Assembly (NCBI RefSeq): GCF_042676185.1
Contig: NZ_JBHTJT010000060.1
Span: forward strand, 186,001-250,000
From: Tropicimonas aquimaris
Lineage (GTDB): Bacteria; Pseudomonadota; Alphaproteobacteria; Rhodobacterales; Rhodobacteraceae
DNA: 64,000 nt
Direction: 5' to 3'
A program made the position numbers and the translations under genes. The notes under the pieces are model-generated. The model saw nothing but the letters and a program-made list of their open reading frames with translations, was not told the origin of the DNA and searched no databases. Below, piece after piece: positions 52,766 to 61,914 of this stretch. Position 1 is the first letter of the stretch. Every line of letters starts with the position of its first letter.

Positions 52766-53935
52766 ATGTCCACCAGGAACGCCCCGGCGGTCTCGGCGCC
52801 CGGCCTTCTCTTTGCCGTTCTGGGGCTGGCCACGCTGCTGGCCCCGTTCATGACGCTGGCCGCCAACCGCATCGTGGCCGGCGACGGCGTGCGGGCGTGG
52901 AGCATGGCCGGGCCGGAAGCGACGTTGCCGGGCCTTGCAGCAATTACGGCGGGGCTGGCGCTCGGCCTTCCGGCAGCCTGGCCGCGTCTGCGCCTCGCCG
53001 GCGCGGCGCTCGGGCTGGCCGGCGCGGCGTGGCTGCTCGTGCAGGGGTCCGACGCGCTTCTCGATGGCGCTGGTGACTATGCGCGGGTCTCTCCCGGTGC
53101 CGGATTCTGGTGTCTGCTGGTAATCCTCGCCTTGCTGATGGCGGATGCGCTGTCGAACCTCTCTCCGGGCCCCCTCGCCCGCGCAGGGCTTCTCGCGACG
53201 GCGCTTCTGGGGTTGGCCACCGTGCTCGGCTCTGGTGCCCTCGCGGATCTCTCGATCTTCCAGGAATACGGCAGCCGCAAGGACGCCTTTCGCGACGCCG
53301 CCTGGCGTCACCTCTGGCTCGCCTTCGGGTCGCTTGCCGTCGCGGCGGCCATTGGCTTTCCGCTCGGCATACTCTGCCACCGGCGCCCCGCCCTGCGCGA
53401 GGCGCTCCTGCCGGTGCTGAGCTTCCTCCAGACGATCCCGTCGTTGGCGATGTTCGGCATCATGATCCCGCTGCTCGGCTGGGTCGGCGACACGGTGCCG
53501 GGCGCGCAGGCCATCGGCATCGCGGGCATCGGCTTTGCCCCGGCCTTCCTCGCACTGGTGCTCTATTCGCTGCTGCCGGTGGTCGCCAACACCGTGGCCG
53601 GGCTCGCGACGGCTCCCCCGGCAGCGCTGGAGGCCGCGCGGGGCATGGGCATGACCCCGCGCCAACGCCTGTTTCAGGTCGAGCTGCCGCTCGGCCTTCC
53701 GGTGATTCTCGCCGGCCTGCGCATCGTGCTGGTGCAGAACATCGGCCTTGCCGTCATCGCCGCCCTGATCGGCGGCGGCGGCTTCGGCACCTTCGTCTTC
53801 CAGGGCCTCAACCAGACGGCAACCGACCTGATCCTGCTCGGAGCCCTGCCAACCGTTGCCCTGGCCCTCGTCTCGGCCATCGCGATGGACATCCTGGTCG
53901 ACCTGGCCAGCCCGACACCGGAGAGGCACAGATGA
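52766..53935 (+). CDS. ABC transporter permease, quaternary-amine uptake (YehY-like)
   Basis: 389 residues, longer than most OpuB-type permeases because of an extra N-terminal membrane region (about residues 1-170) with 4 hydrophobic segments, before the core permease. The ABC-docking loop is EAARGMGMTPRQRLFQVELPL, with IGGGGFGTFVFQGL at the end. Its stop overlaps the ATPase start (ATGA). The long N-terminal part recalls YehY, as does the gene order. Confidence 0.88.
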   Translation: MSTRNAPAVSAPGLLFAVLGLATLLAPFMTLAANRIVAGDGVRAWSMAGPEATLPGLAAITAGLALGLPAAWPRLRLAGAALGLAGAAWLLVQGSDALLDGAGDYARVSPGAGFWCLLVILALLMADALSNLSPGPLARAGLLATALLGLATVLGSGALADLSIFQEYGSRKDAFRDAAWRHLWLAFGSLAVAAAIGFPLGILCHRRPALREALLPVLSFLQTIPSLAMFGIMIPLLGWVGDTVPGAQAIGIAGIGFAPAFLALVLYSLLPVVANTVAGLATAPPAALEAARGMGMTPRQRLFQVELPLGLPVILAGLRIVLVQNIGLAVIAALIGGGGFGTFVFQGLNQTATDLILLGALPTVALALVSAIAMDILVDLASPTPERHR

Positions 53936-54867
53936 TCGAGATCGACCGGATCACCAGGCTCTACGACGGCAAACCGGCGGTGGATGCCGTCTCGATGACC
54001 GTCGAGACAGCGACGATCACAGCGATCGTCGGCACGTCCGGCTCCGGCAAGACCACTCTCCTGCGGATGATCAACCGGCTTGTCGAGCCGAGCTCGGGCG
54101 AGGTGCGCATCAACGGCGAGCCGACGACAGGGCTTGAAAAACACGTGCTGCGGTGGCGGATCGGCTACGCGATCCAGGGCCACGGCCTGTTCCCGCATCA
54201 CACGGTCGCGCGCAACATCGGCGCCGTCCCGCGCCTGCTGAGCTGGCCTACAAACAAGATCCGCGCCCGCGTGGACGAGTTGCTCGACCTGTTCTCCATG
54301 CCGCCCGCCGAGTTCCGCGACCGGTTCCCTGCCGAGCTGTCGGGCGGACAGCAGCAGCGCGTCGGCGTGGCCCGCGCGCTCGCCTCGCGCCCAGATCTAT
54401 TGCTGATGGACGAGCCCTTCGGCGCACTCGACCCGATCATCCGCACCCGCGCGCAGGAAGACCTTCGCCGCATCCAGCGCGCGCTCGGCTCCACCATCCT
54501 GATCGTGACCCACGACATGGAAGAGGCGATCCAGCTGGGCGACCGGGTGGCGGTGATGGATGCCGGGCGGCTGGTGCAGCACGGCACGCCGGCCGAGATC
54601 ATCACGCGCCCGGCGACCGCGTTTGTGGCCGAGATGGTCGGCGGGGTGGAGCGGCCGTTACGGCTGCTGTCGCTCTTCCCCGTTTCCGATCTGGTCGAGG
54701 ACGGTCCGGCGGAGGGCGCGGCGATCCCCGAGCAAACCAGCCTGCGCGACGCCCTTTCAACTTGCCTCTGGACCGGCCGCGACGCCCTGCCGGTGGAGCG
54801 CGACGGCCAACGCATCGGCCGCGTGACTCTGGATGCAATCCGGTCGCGGGCGGAGTGCCACGCGTGA
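53932..54867 (+). CDS. ABC transporter ATP-binding protein (YehX/OpuBA-like)
   Basis: 311 residues. Walker A GTSGSGKTTLLRMINRLVEP, Q-loop YAIQGHGLFPHHTVARNIG (typical for betaine/choline ATPases), LSGGQQQRVGVARAL and LLMDEPFGALDPIIR. A short C-terminal segment (about 245-311) is in the place of CBS domains but is too short to hold a clear pair, as in YehX. Start ATG 53932 overlaps the permease stop and its stop overlaps the second permease (GTGA). Confidence 0.92.
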   Translation: MIEIDRITRLYDGKPAVDAVSMTVETATITAIVGTSGSGKTTLLRMINRLVEPSSGEVRINGEPTTGLEKHVLRWRIGYAIQGHGLFPHHTVARNIGAVPRLLSWPTNKIRARVDELLDLFSMPPAEFRDRFPAELSGGQQQRVGVARALASRPDLLLMDEPFGALDPIIRTRAQEDLRRIQRALGSTILIVTHDMEEAIQLGDRVAVMDAGRLVQHGTPAEIITRPATAFVAEMVGGVERPLRLLSLFPVSDLVEDGPAEGAAIPEQTSLRDALSTCLWTGRDALPVERDGQRIGRVTLDAIRSRAECHA

Positions 54868-55610
54868 CGCGCGGCATTCTCCTACGGTTGGCGCTGGTCG
54901 CCCTGCTGCTGGCGCTGGTCCTGCGCCCGGCGTGGTTCGCGCCGATCTTCGCCCCCTTCGCGCCGGAGGGCGGGCCGGTGATCTATGACCGCGCCTCGCT
55001 GCTCTCGCTCTCGCTCAGCCACCTCGGGCTTGTGGCGCTGGCCTCGGCAGCGGCGACGCTCGTGGCGGTGACTTTGGCCATACTGGTGACCCGCCCGGCC
55101 GGCGCGGCCTTCCGGCCGCTCTCGCGGACGATCACCAACATAGGCCAGACCTTCCCCCCCGTTGCCGTGCTAGCGCTCGCTGTTCCGGCGCTCGGCTTCG
55201 GCGCCGGCCCGACGCTGGTGGCGCTGTTCCTCTACGGCCTGTTGCCGATCTTCGAGAACGCCGTCACCGCGCTCTCCAATCTGCCGCCCGCCACGATGGA
55301 AGCGGCCCGCGGGATCGGCCTCAACCGCCGGCAACGGCTCCTGCAGGTCGAACTGCCGCTGGCGCTGCCGGTGATCCTGACCGGGATCCGACTATCGGTG
55401 GTGATCGCGCTCGGCACCGCCACCATCGGCTCCACCGTCGCGGCGCGGACGCTGGGCGAGGTCATCATCGCGGGACTTCTGACCAACAACACCGCCTACG
55501 TGCTGCAGGGCGGGCTGATCGTCGGCCTCTTCGCGGTGCTGATCTACGATGCGTTGGTGCGTCTGGAAGCTGGTCTTTCCCGCCGGATGGGCCTCGCGAA
55601 AGCCGCCTGA
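54864..55610 (+). CDS. ABC transporter permease, quaternary-amine uptake (YehW-like)
   Basis: 248 residues from GTG 54864 that overlaps the ATPase stop. Six hydrophobic segments; the docking loop is EAARGIGLNRRQRLLQVELPL, nearly the same as in the first permease. The pair forms a heterodimer. Last gene of the system; the AraC gene follows on the other strand. Confidence 0.9.
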   Translation: MTRGILLRLALVALLLALVLRPAWFAPIFAPFAPEGGPVIYDRASLLSLSLSHLGLVALASAAATLVAVTLAILVTRPAGAAFRPLSRTITNIGQTFPPVAVLALAVPALGFGAGPTLVALFLYGLLPIFENAVTALSNLPPATMEAARGIGLNRRQRLLQVELPLALPVILTGIRLSVVIALGTATIGSTVAARTLGEVIIAGLLTNNTAYVLQGGLIVGLFAVLIYDALVRLEAGLSRRMGLAKAA

Positions 55611-55626
55611 CCGGGCAATATGCGCC

Positions 55627-56388
55627 TCAGGTTGCCGGCCCCGGCAACTCCCCCGCCGCATTCCGCAACGACCGAGGCAAACGCCCGAATTGCCGCTTGA
55701 ACGCGCGCGAAAACCCCTCGGCCGAGCGGAACCCGTACCGGTGCGCCACCCGCTCCACCCGCGCCCCCTGCGCAAGGTCCTGGCTCGCCAGCGTCAGCCG
55801 CCAGCGCCGCAGGTAGGCCGCGGGCGTCTCCCCGACCCGCGCCTGGAAGAGCTCCACGAACCGGCTGAGCGACAGCCCGGCCTCGCGGGCGAGGTCATCG
55901 TTGGTCCAGAGCCGTTCAGGGCGGTCATGCATCGCGACGATGCTGCGGCTCAGCCGGGGGTCGGACAAGCCAGCGAGCAGCCCCGATTCCACCGAGCCAG
56001 CCTCGATCTGTCCGCGCAGGATCCGTACCAGCAACACCTCTGTCAGCCGCCCGACCACCGAGTCCGCCCCGCAGCGCGGCATGCGGATCTCGGCGTCGAT
56101 CAGCGACAGCAGCTGCCGCGTCCCCTCGTCCCGCGACAGGTCGTGGACCATCAGGTCCGGGAGCGCGAGAAAGAGCGGGTTCGACTCGCTCCCCCAGTCG
56201 ATCGTCGCGGCCAAAAGGACATCCTCCGGCGCAACCTCGACTGTCACGGGGCGCGCACCGAGATAGAGCCGCCCCGGCTCCTCCTCCACCCTGCGCGTGG
56301 CAATCAGCGTGGCATCGCCGGCCGGCGCCGGGCGAGCGCTCAGCCGGAAACGGGACATCAGGGTCGACAGGCGGTCAATCTTTTCCAT
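55627..56388 (-). CDS. AraC-family transcriptional regulator
   Basis: 253 residues. N-terminal cupin-like domain (AraC_binding/cupin_6 type, residues 10-130) and C-terminal HTH_18 domain (about 165-245) with WTNDDLAREAGLSLSRFVELFQARVGETPAAYLRRWRL and VAHRYGFRSAEGFSRAFKRQFG. ATG 56388 is preferred to the start at 56454, which lies in an AT-rich spacer. Divergent from the thioredoxin-fold gene (98 bases), whose regulator it probably is. AraC proteins with this cupin_6 type often respond to oxidised or aromatic compounds. Confidence 0.9.
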   Translation of the reverse strand: MEKIDRLSTLMSRFRLSARPAPAGDATLIATRRVEEEPGRLYLGARPVTVEVAPEDVLLAATIDWGSESNPLFLALPDLMVHDLSRDEGTRQLLSLIDAEIRMPRCGADSVVGRLTEVLLVRILRGQIEAGSVESGLLAGLSDPRLSRSIVAMHDRPERLWTNDDLAREAGLSLSRFVELFQARVGETPAAYLRRWRLTLASQDLAQGARVERVAHRYGFRSAEGFSRAFKRQFGRLPRSLRNAAGELPGPAT

Positions 56389-56486
56389 TCCGGATTTTTG
56401 GTCGGTTTTTCCGACTTTTTCAAACACGAATTTCGGGGATATGTGGCCGGACACTCATCGGCACAGACCCAAAAAAAGGACATCAC

Positions 56487-57023
56487 ATGTTGCTTCCCCG
56501 CCAGAAAACCCCGGACCTCAAGCTGCCGACCCTCTCCCATGGCGAGTTCGATCTCGCGGCCGAAAATGCCGAGCGCGGCACGCTCCTGTGTTTCTATCGC
56601 GGCCTGCACTGCCCGATCTGCGCCACCTACCTGACCGAGCTGCAAAAGCTCACCCCGGATTTCGCGGAGCGCGGCGTGACCACGCTGGCGATCAGCTCCG
56701 ACGGCGAGGAGCGCGCGCAGGCGATGGCCGACAAGATCGGCGCCGACGGACTGCGCATCGCCTATGACCTGCCGCTGGCCAAGGCCCGCGAGTGGGGGCT
56801 CTACCTGTCGACCTCGCGCGGCAAGACCTCCATCGGTATCGAGGAACCGGCCGTTTTCTCCGAGCCCGGGCTTTTCATGGTGACACCGCAGCAGACGCTC
56901 TACTACGGATACGTCCAGACCATGCCCTTCTCGCGGCCGCATTTCTCCGAATTGCTGGGCGCGCTCGATTTCGCCATCAAGAACGACTACCCGGCACGCG
57001 GCGAATACACCGGAGAGGTCTGA
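56487..57023 (+). CDS. Peroxiredoxin-like thioredoxin-fold protein
   Basis: 178 residues, cytosolic. AhpC/TSA-type fold: LLCFYRGLHCPICATYLTEL with a CPIC pair near residues 43-46, followed by LAISSDGEERAQAMADKIG. It resembles the peroxiredoxin-like/redoxin family more than 2-Cys peroxiredoxins since the CXXC lies at the helix start. Possible peroxide or thiol reduction. Divergent AraC regulator suggests induced expression. Confidence 0.85.
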   Translation: MLLPRQKTPDLKLPTLSHGEFDLAAENAERGTLLCFYRGLHCPICATYLTELQKLTPDFAERGVTTLAISSDGEERAQAMADKIGADGLRIAYDLPLAKAREWGLYLSTSRGKTSIGIEEPAVFSEPGLFMVTPQQTLYYGYVQTMPFSRPHFSELLGALDFAIKNDYPARGEYTGEV

Positions 57024-57225
57024 TCCCGGGGCGGCGCGGCACATCGCGCGGCCGTGCCGCCAGCTTCCCTGGCCATGCTGCCCCCCGAGGCTCACGAAAC
57101 CTTGACCGGAGTTTGGCGCACAAGCGTCGCTGCAACTCTGAAAAACCTCCAGACATGCTATACCTCATGTCGGGCGTGCCGGCCGGTCTGGCCGGCGCTC
57201 CACATGTTTGGAAGGAGAATTTCAG

Positions 57226-57714
57226 ATGACGATCCCCATGGTCACCCGTCGTTCCCTCCTCTGCGCAGGCGGCGCGCTCTTGGCAACGGGCGCCAACGGG
57301 TTGCTCCATCCCGCCAGCGCGCAAACCATCGCACCGACGCCCTCGATGCGTGGCGGCGCCAACAACTACCGCCCTGGCGCGCCCATCGTGGAACGGATCG
57401 GCGGTGGCGGGTTCTGGATGACGGGCACCGTGCGCCGCGCGGGCGACGGCGCGCCGCTGGCCGGTCAGCGCATCCAGATCTGGGCACATACGACCGAGGG
57501 CCACGAACGCGACCCGCACAGCCACGGCGCCACCCTGACCGACGCCAACGGCGTGTTCCGGCTTGAGATGCCGCAGATCGTCCCGGCCTTCGGGCAGCCG
57601 CACGGCCACCTTGCCTATGACAGCGGCGACTTCGAGACCGTCTTCCTCCGCCCCGTGATGCGGAGTTCGAAGGACACCAGCCTCGAAGCGCATTTCGTCC
57701 TTCAACCTGCCTGA
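57226..57714 (+). CDS. Tat-exported intradiol-dioxygenase-like protein
   Basis: 162 residues. Twin-arginine signal MVTRRSLLCAGGALLATGA. The mature part follows the intradiol ring-cleavage dioxygenase fold: NNYRPGAPI, GTVRRAGDGAPLAGQRIQIW, DANGVFRLEMPQ and QPHGHLAYD. Typical Fe(III) ligands are two Tyr and two His; here only the HGH and a single nearby Tyr are in view, so iron binding is uncertain. GGAAGGAGA upstream. The downstream gene encodes a ferric-reductase-like membrane protein, 7 bases away, so they form a pair. Confidence 0.82.
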   Translation: MTIPMVTRRSLLCAGGALLATGANGLLHPASAQTIAPTPSMRGGANNYRPGAPIVERIGGGGFWMTGTVRRAGDGAPLAGQRIQIWAHTTEGHERDPHSHGATLTDANGVFRLEMPQIVPAFGQPHGHLAYDSGDFETVFLRPVMRSSKDTSLEAHFVLQPA

Positions 57715-57721
57715 TCCCTCC

Positions 57722-58333
57722 GTGCGCCAGCCCCGTTCCGCGCTGATCTGGATGGGCCTCGCGGCCACCATCTCCGTACCGATTGGCGCGGCGGCCTTCA
57801 GCCCGCTGCTCGCCTGGCGCAGCCCGATCTATATCGCGGCCAGCTTCGCCGGGGTGATCGCGATGGCCTTTCTGCTGATCCAGCCGCTTCTGGCAGGCGG
57901 CTTCCTGCCCGGCCTGAACACCCTGCGCTCGCGCCGCCTGCACCGGCTTGTCGGCGGTGCGCTGGTGGCGGCGGTCGTGATCCACGTGGCGGGGCTCTGG
58001 ATCACAAGCCCGCCGGACGTGATCGACGCGCTGCTCTTCCGCTCCCCCACGCCGTTTTCCGTTTGGGGCGTCACCGCCATGTGGGCGATGTTCGCCGCCG
58101 CCCTGCTCGCCGCCTTTCGCAGGCGCCTGCGGCTGCGCTGGAAAACCTGGCGCTTCGCCCATGCCGCGCTGGCCACTGTCACCGTCCTCGGCAGCGTCAT
58201 CCATGCGATGCTGATCGAGGGAACCATGGAATGGGTGACCAAGGCCGCGCTCTGCGCTCTGGTCCTTGCGGCCACAGCCAGGACGCTGGCCGACCTTCGG
58301 CCCCGGCAAGTGACGCACCGCCGCGGCACCTGA
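57722..58333 (+). CDS. Ferric-reductase-like transmembrane protein
   Basis: 203 residues from GTG 57722. Five to six hydrophobic segments with four conserved His (RRLHRLVGG, AVVIHVAGLW, WRFAHAAL, GSVIHAMLIEG) that would bind two b-haems between helices, as in the ferric reductase/YedZ class. It likely passes electrons from the membrane to the exported partner just upstream. Convergent with the FAD oxidoreductase gene. Confidence 0.83.
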   Translation: MRQPRSALIWMGLAATISVPIGAAAFSPLLAWRSPIYIAASFAGVIAMAFLLIQPLLAGGFLPGLNTLRSRRLHRLVGGALVAAVVIHVAGLWITSPPDVIDALLFRSPTPFSVWGVTAMWAMFAAALLAAFRRRLRLRWKTWRFAHAALATVTVLGSVIHAMLIEGTMEWVTKAALCALVLAATARTLADLRPRQVTHRRGT

Positions 58334-58343
58334 CAACGTTGCC

Positions 58344-59678
58344 TTAGCGTCCGGCCTGCTCCGCGATGTGCCGGGCGATCTGGTTTCCCTGCCGGATGGC
58401 GTAGTTGGTGCCGCGATCCTCGGGATAGATCTGCGCCATGGAGCAGATGTGGAGTCCCTCCGCCGGCCCCTCGCGCGGCGGGATCAGCGCCGAGTAGTTG
58501 CGCTCCACCACCGGCTGCGACCAGCGCGCGCGCCAGACCGAATGTCCCAGCACCCAGTCGCGCCGGAACTCGGGGAACATCTTCTGGATATGCGGCAGGG
58601 AGAAGTCGAAGACCTCCTGATCGGACATCAGGTAGAGCGCATCGGTGTGCGGCAGGTACTTCGAAAGGTAGACGATGTGCCGACCGCCATAGACCGTCGG
58701 CGCCTCGAAATTCGTGTGTTCGATCACGCCCACATAGGGGAAGCTCGGGTCGTTCACATTGAGCCAGTAGGTCTCCGAGAGGGACCGGTCGAGCTCCAGA
58801 ACGAGGCAGACGTTGCCGATGTAGTCGATCCGCCGCATCTGAGCGAGCCAGTAGGCAGGCGCCCAATCCTCGGTCATGTCGGCGATGAGCGGCAGCGCGG
58901 GGGTGGCGATGGCGAGCGGCGCGGTGACCGCACCCCACGGCCCGGAGGCGCGCCAGAGACCGTCTTCGTCGCGCGCGAGCTTGTCCACCGGCGCACCGGT
59001 GCGCACCTCACCGCCCGCCTCTCGGATCGCATCGGCGAGCGCCAGCGCCAACAGGTAGAAGCTGCCCTTGAAATAGGCCAGCCGCTCCTCGCCGCCCTTG
59101 CCCCGCGAGCCGCCGCGCAGCTTGAGCTTGTTCCAGAACCACACGGCCGAGACGCTTTCGGCATAGGGGCCGAACTTGCCGTGCAGCAGCGGCTCCCAGA
59201 CGACCTTGTAGACCTGCTCTCCCCCCAGTTCGCGCAGCCAGTCCGCGGCGGTCCGCTCCTCCAGCGCCATCCAGTCCTCGACCTTGCGCGCCCGGAGCGT
59301 CAGCAGACCGAGGCGGATGCGGTCGGCGAAGGAAAGCGGCGAGAACCGCAACAAGTCCATCGGCGTCGAGAGCTTGAAGAACTGGTTGGCATAGTAGACG
59401 CCGGTGTTGGTGGGACTGGTCACGACCTTGTCCATCAGCCCCAGTTCCTCGATCAGGCCCATGACCTCGAGATCGTTGGTGAACCAGTGGTGGTAGAACC
59501 GGTCCAGCTGCGTCCCGCCGACCTCAAATGCGCCGGCCAGCCCACCCACGGTGCTGTCGGCCTCAAGCACCGTGACCCGTTTGCCCTGCCGCGCTAGCCG
59601 GTACCCGGCGGTCAGCCCCGCAAAACCGCCCCCCACGACGAGCACATCGGCACTGCCCGGTTCGGAACGATCATACAT
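58344..59678 (-). CDS. FAD-dependent oxidoreductase (NAD(P)/FAD, amine-oxidase/HemY-like)
   Basis: 444 residues. N-terminal GGGFAGLTAGYRLARQGKRV dinucleotide motif, GGLAGAFEVGG and the unusual DRFYHHWFTNDLE. C-terminal FAD-binding part ICSMAQIYPEDRGTNYA. Closest to the amine oxidase/protoporphyrinogen oxidase superfamily, where glycan-cluster members act on lipid-linked sugars or carotenoids. Third gene of the glycolipid operon; overlaps the flippase-like gene by 8 bases. Substrate unknown. Confidence 0.82.
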   Translation of the reverse strand: MYDRSEPGSADVLVVGGGFAGLTAGYRLARQGKRVTVLEADSTVGGLAGAFEVGGTQLDRFYHHWFTNDLEVMGLIEELGLMDKVVTSPTNTGVYYANQFFKLSTPMDLLRFSPLSFADRIRLGLLTLRARKVEDWMALEERTAADWLRELGGEQVYKVVWEPLLHGKFGPYAESVSAVWFWNKLKLRGGSRGKGGEERLAYFKGSFYLLALALADAIREAGGEVRTGAPVDKLARDEDGLWRASGPWGAVTAPLAIATPALPLIADMTEDWAPAYWLAQMRRIDYIGNVCLVLELDRSLSETYWLNVNDPSFPYVGVIEHTNFEAPTVYGGRHIVYLSKYLPHTDALYLMSDQEVFDFSLPHIQKMFPEFRRDWVLGHSVWRARWSQPVVERNYSALIPPREGPAEGLHICSMAQIYPEDRGTNYAIRQGNQIARHIAEQAGR

Positions 59679-60678
59679 GTGGCGAGCCTTTCTGCAGGGG
59701 CGCGGCGCTGCGGCCCCGCTGGGTTATCCAGGCCAGCAGACAGACCCCGCCGGTGAGGGTCGCGGCCAGCCAGAGCACAAGGTGCACGGTGACAGCGAAG
59801 GCCGCGCCAACGCTGAAAGGGTTACCCAGCAGCTCGACGGTCTTGCCGACGAAAAAGTCGAAGGTGCCGACGTATCCCGGCGACGAGGGCACCAGCGTCG
59901 AGAGCGTGCCCACCGGCATCGCCACCAGCCCGGCAAGCGGGTCCCGAAGCTCGGCGATCGAGAGCGCCACGCAGTAGAACACCGCCGCTTCGAAGCCCCA
60001 GGCCAGACAGGACCACGCGAGCAATCGCAGCATCATCGGCCGGCCTGCCAGATGGTTGAGCGTATCAAAGATCTTCTCCGCCGCGTGGGTCAGCCGACCG
60101 CCGAGCCCCGGCAAAAGGCGCGCACACCAGCGCAGCAGCATCAGGAACATCGGCTGGAAGGTGCGCGGGAACAGCAGCACAAGCAGGATCGCCGCCACCG
60201 CCAGCGCGATCCCGGTGCTGCCCAGCCCCATCAGCACCGAAAGTTCCGATGCCGCCGGAAGAAAGGCAAGCACCAGTCCAAGCCCGACCATCAGCACCAG
60301 CAGGTCCAGCAGGCGCTCCGCCAACACTGTCGCCAGCACGGCGGAAGCGGGCGCCTGAAGCCAGTCGGTAAAACCGAAGGCGCGCAGCGCATCGCCGGCG
60401 CGCAGGGGCACGAGGTTGTTGACCGCGATCGAACTCATGAAAGGCACCGCCGTCCGGCCCCAGCCCAGCCCCGGGTTCTCGTGCGCCAGCATCAGCCGCC
60501 AGCGCTGGATCCGGCAGGCATAGCCGAGCAGGAACACGCCCGTCGCGATCGCGATCATGCCACGGTCTGCGCCGGAGATCACCGCCCCGACCTCGTCGAG
60601 GCTGACCTGTCGCAGGACCAGCCACAGGAACAGAACAGTGACCGCAAGGCCGAGGCCGACCTTGATGGCCCTACCCAT
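59671..60678 (-). CDS. Lysylphosphatidylglycerol-synthase-like membrane protein (AglD/UPF0104, flippase-like)
   Basis: 335 residues, 8 predicted membrane segments. Motifs FMSSIAVNNLVPLRAGDALRAF and LVPSSPGYVGTFDFF are signatures of the LPG_synthase_TM family, whose members occur beside glycosyltransferases and are thought to translocate lipid-linked sugars or modify phospholipids. Start ATG 60678 overlaps the glycosyltransferase end by 8 bases. No C-terminal lysyltransferase domain, so it is not MprF. Confidence 0.87.
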   Translation of the reverse strand: MGRAIKVGLGLAVTVLFLWLVLRQVSLDEVGAVISGADRGMIAIATGVFLLGYACRIQRWRLMLAHENPGLGWGRTAVPFMSSIAVNNLVPLRAGDALRAFGFTDWLQAPASAVLATVLAERLLDLLVLMVGLGLVLAFLPAASELSVLMGLGSTGIALAVAAILLVLLFPRTFQPMFLMLLRWCARLLPGLGGRLTHAAEKIFDTLNHLAGRPMMLRLLAWSCLAWGFEAAVFYCVALSIAELRDPLAGLVAMPVGTLSTLVPSSPGYVGTFDFFVGKTVELLGNPFSVGAAFAVTVHLVLWLAATLTGGVCLLAWITQRGRSAAPLQKGSPHV

Positions 60679-61705
60679 TGCGAGCTCTCTCGCGCAACTC
60701 AATGGGAAACGGCTGCGCCACCGGCTCGCTTCGTTCGGGACGCGGGTGGCGCGAGGCGCGCGGGGCGCGGGTGCCGAACTGCGACTTCACCAGGTAGAGC
60801 GGGCGCTCCTTTGCCTCGTCGTGAATCCGGGCGATGTACTCGCCGATGATCCCGAGCGAGAGCAGTTGCACCCCGCCGAGGAACAGCACGGCGATCATCA
60901 GTGCCGTCCAGCCCTCGACCCAGACAGACGTAAATATCCGCAGCACCAGCGCATAGATGATCCCAAGCAGCGCCAGCGAGGCCGCCATGATCCCCATGCC
61001 GGTCGCGAACTGCAGCGGACGCGAGGAAAACGCCAGGATCCCGTCGGTGGCAAAACGCAGCATCTTGCGCAGCGGATACTTCGACGTGCCCGCGAAACGC
61101 TCCGCGCGCTCATAAGGCAGCGCGATCTGGTCGAAGCCGATCCAGGCAACCATTCCGCGCACGAACCGGTGGCGTTCGGGCATCGCCTTGAGACAGTCCA
61201 CGACCCGGCGATCCATCAGGCGGAAATCACCGGTGTCGAGAGGGATCGGCACCTCGGAAAAGCGGTTGAGCAGCCGGTAGAAGGCCCGTGCCGTCGCCAG
61301 CTTGAAGGCGCTCTCGCCCTGACGCGAGGAGCGGGTTCCGTAGACGACGTCGTAGCCTTCGCGCCACTTCTCCACCATCTCGGCAATGACCTCGGGGGGA
61401 TCCTGCAGGTCGGCGTCGATCAGCACCACCGCATCGCCGGCGGCCACGTCGGTGCCGGCCGTCACCGCGATCTGGTGCCCGAAGTTGCGCGCGAAACTCA
61501 GCACGTGAATCCGCTCGTCCGCCTCCGCCGCCCGTTGCAGCCGCGCCAGCGTTCCGTCACGGGAACCGTCGTCGATGAAGATGATCTCGAACCCGATACC
61601 CGGAATGGCCTCCAGCGCCGAGGTCAGCTGCGGGATCGTCTCGTCCAGGACCTCCGCCTCGTTGTAGCAAGGCACGACCACGGAGAGGAAATCCGGCGCT
61701 GTCAT
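60671..61705 (-). CDS. GT2 glycosyltransferase, polyprenyl-phosphate sugar synthase type (GtrB/ArnC-like)
   Basis: 344 residues. GT-A fold: SVVVPCYNEAEVLDE, FIDDGSRDGTLA, VLIDADLQDPPEVI (DXD) and FRLMDRRVV; two C-terminal hydrophobic segments (about 230-305) anchor it to the membrane. Such enzymes move a hexose or aminosugar from a nucleotide to undecaprenyl or dolichyl phosphate. ATG 61705 or TTG 61717 could be the start. It is the first gene of the three-gene operon. Confidence 0.9.
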   Translation of the reverse strand: MTAPDFLSVVVPCYNEAEVLDETIPQLTSALEAIPGIGFEIIFIDDGSRDGTLARLQRAAEADERIHVLSFARNFGHQIAVTAGTDVAAGDAVVLIDADLQDPPEVIAEMVEKWREGYDVVYGTRSSRQGESAFKLATARAFYRLLNRFSEVPIPLDTGDFRLMDRRVVDCLKAMPERHRFVRGMVAWIGFDQIALPYERAERFAGTSKYPLRKMLRFATDGILAFSSRPLQFATGMGIMAASLALLGIIYALVLRIFTSVWVEGWTALMIAVLFLGGVQLLSLGIIGEYIARIHDEAKERPLYLVKSQFGTRAPRASRHPRPERSEPVAQPFPIELRERARNG

Positions 61706-61914
61706 TGTTTCAACCAAGGGGTCCCTGCCAATTCACGGCGCATGAAGCCTGTTCACAAGCCTTGGGTCCAGGACCCTCGTCGGCCACGTGAAGGATTTCT
61801 ACCCGGACAAAACGGCAATTCAAGGACAGCGGAAGAGAGCATCGCCCAGAGTGGCCTTTCAGCGACGCGTGTGCCTGAGCGCGAGAAAGAGACCGGAGGC
61901 CTGCAAGATCAGGA

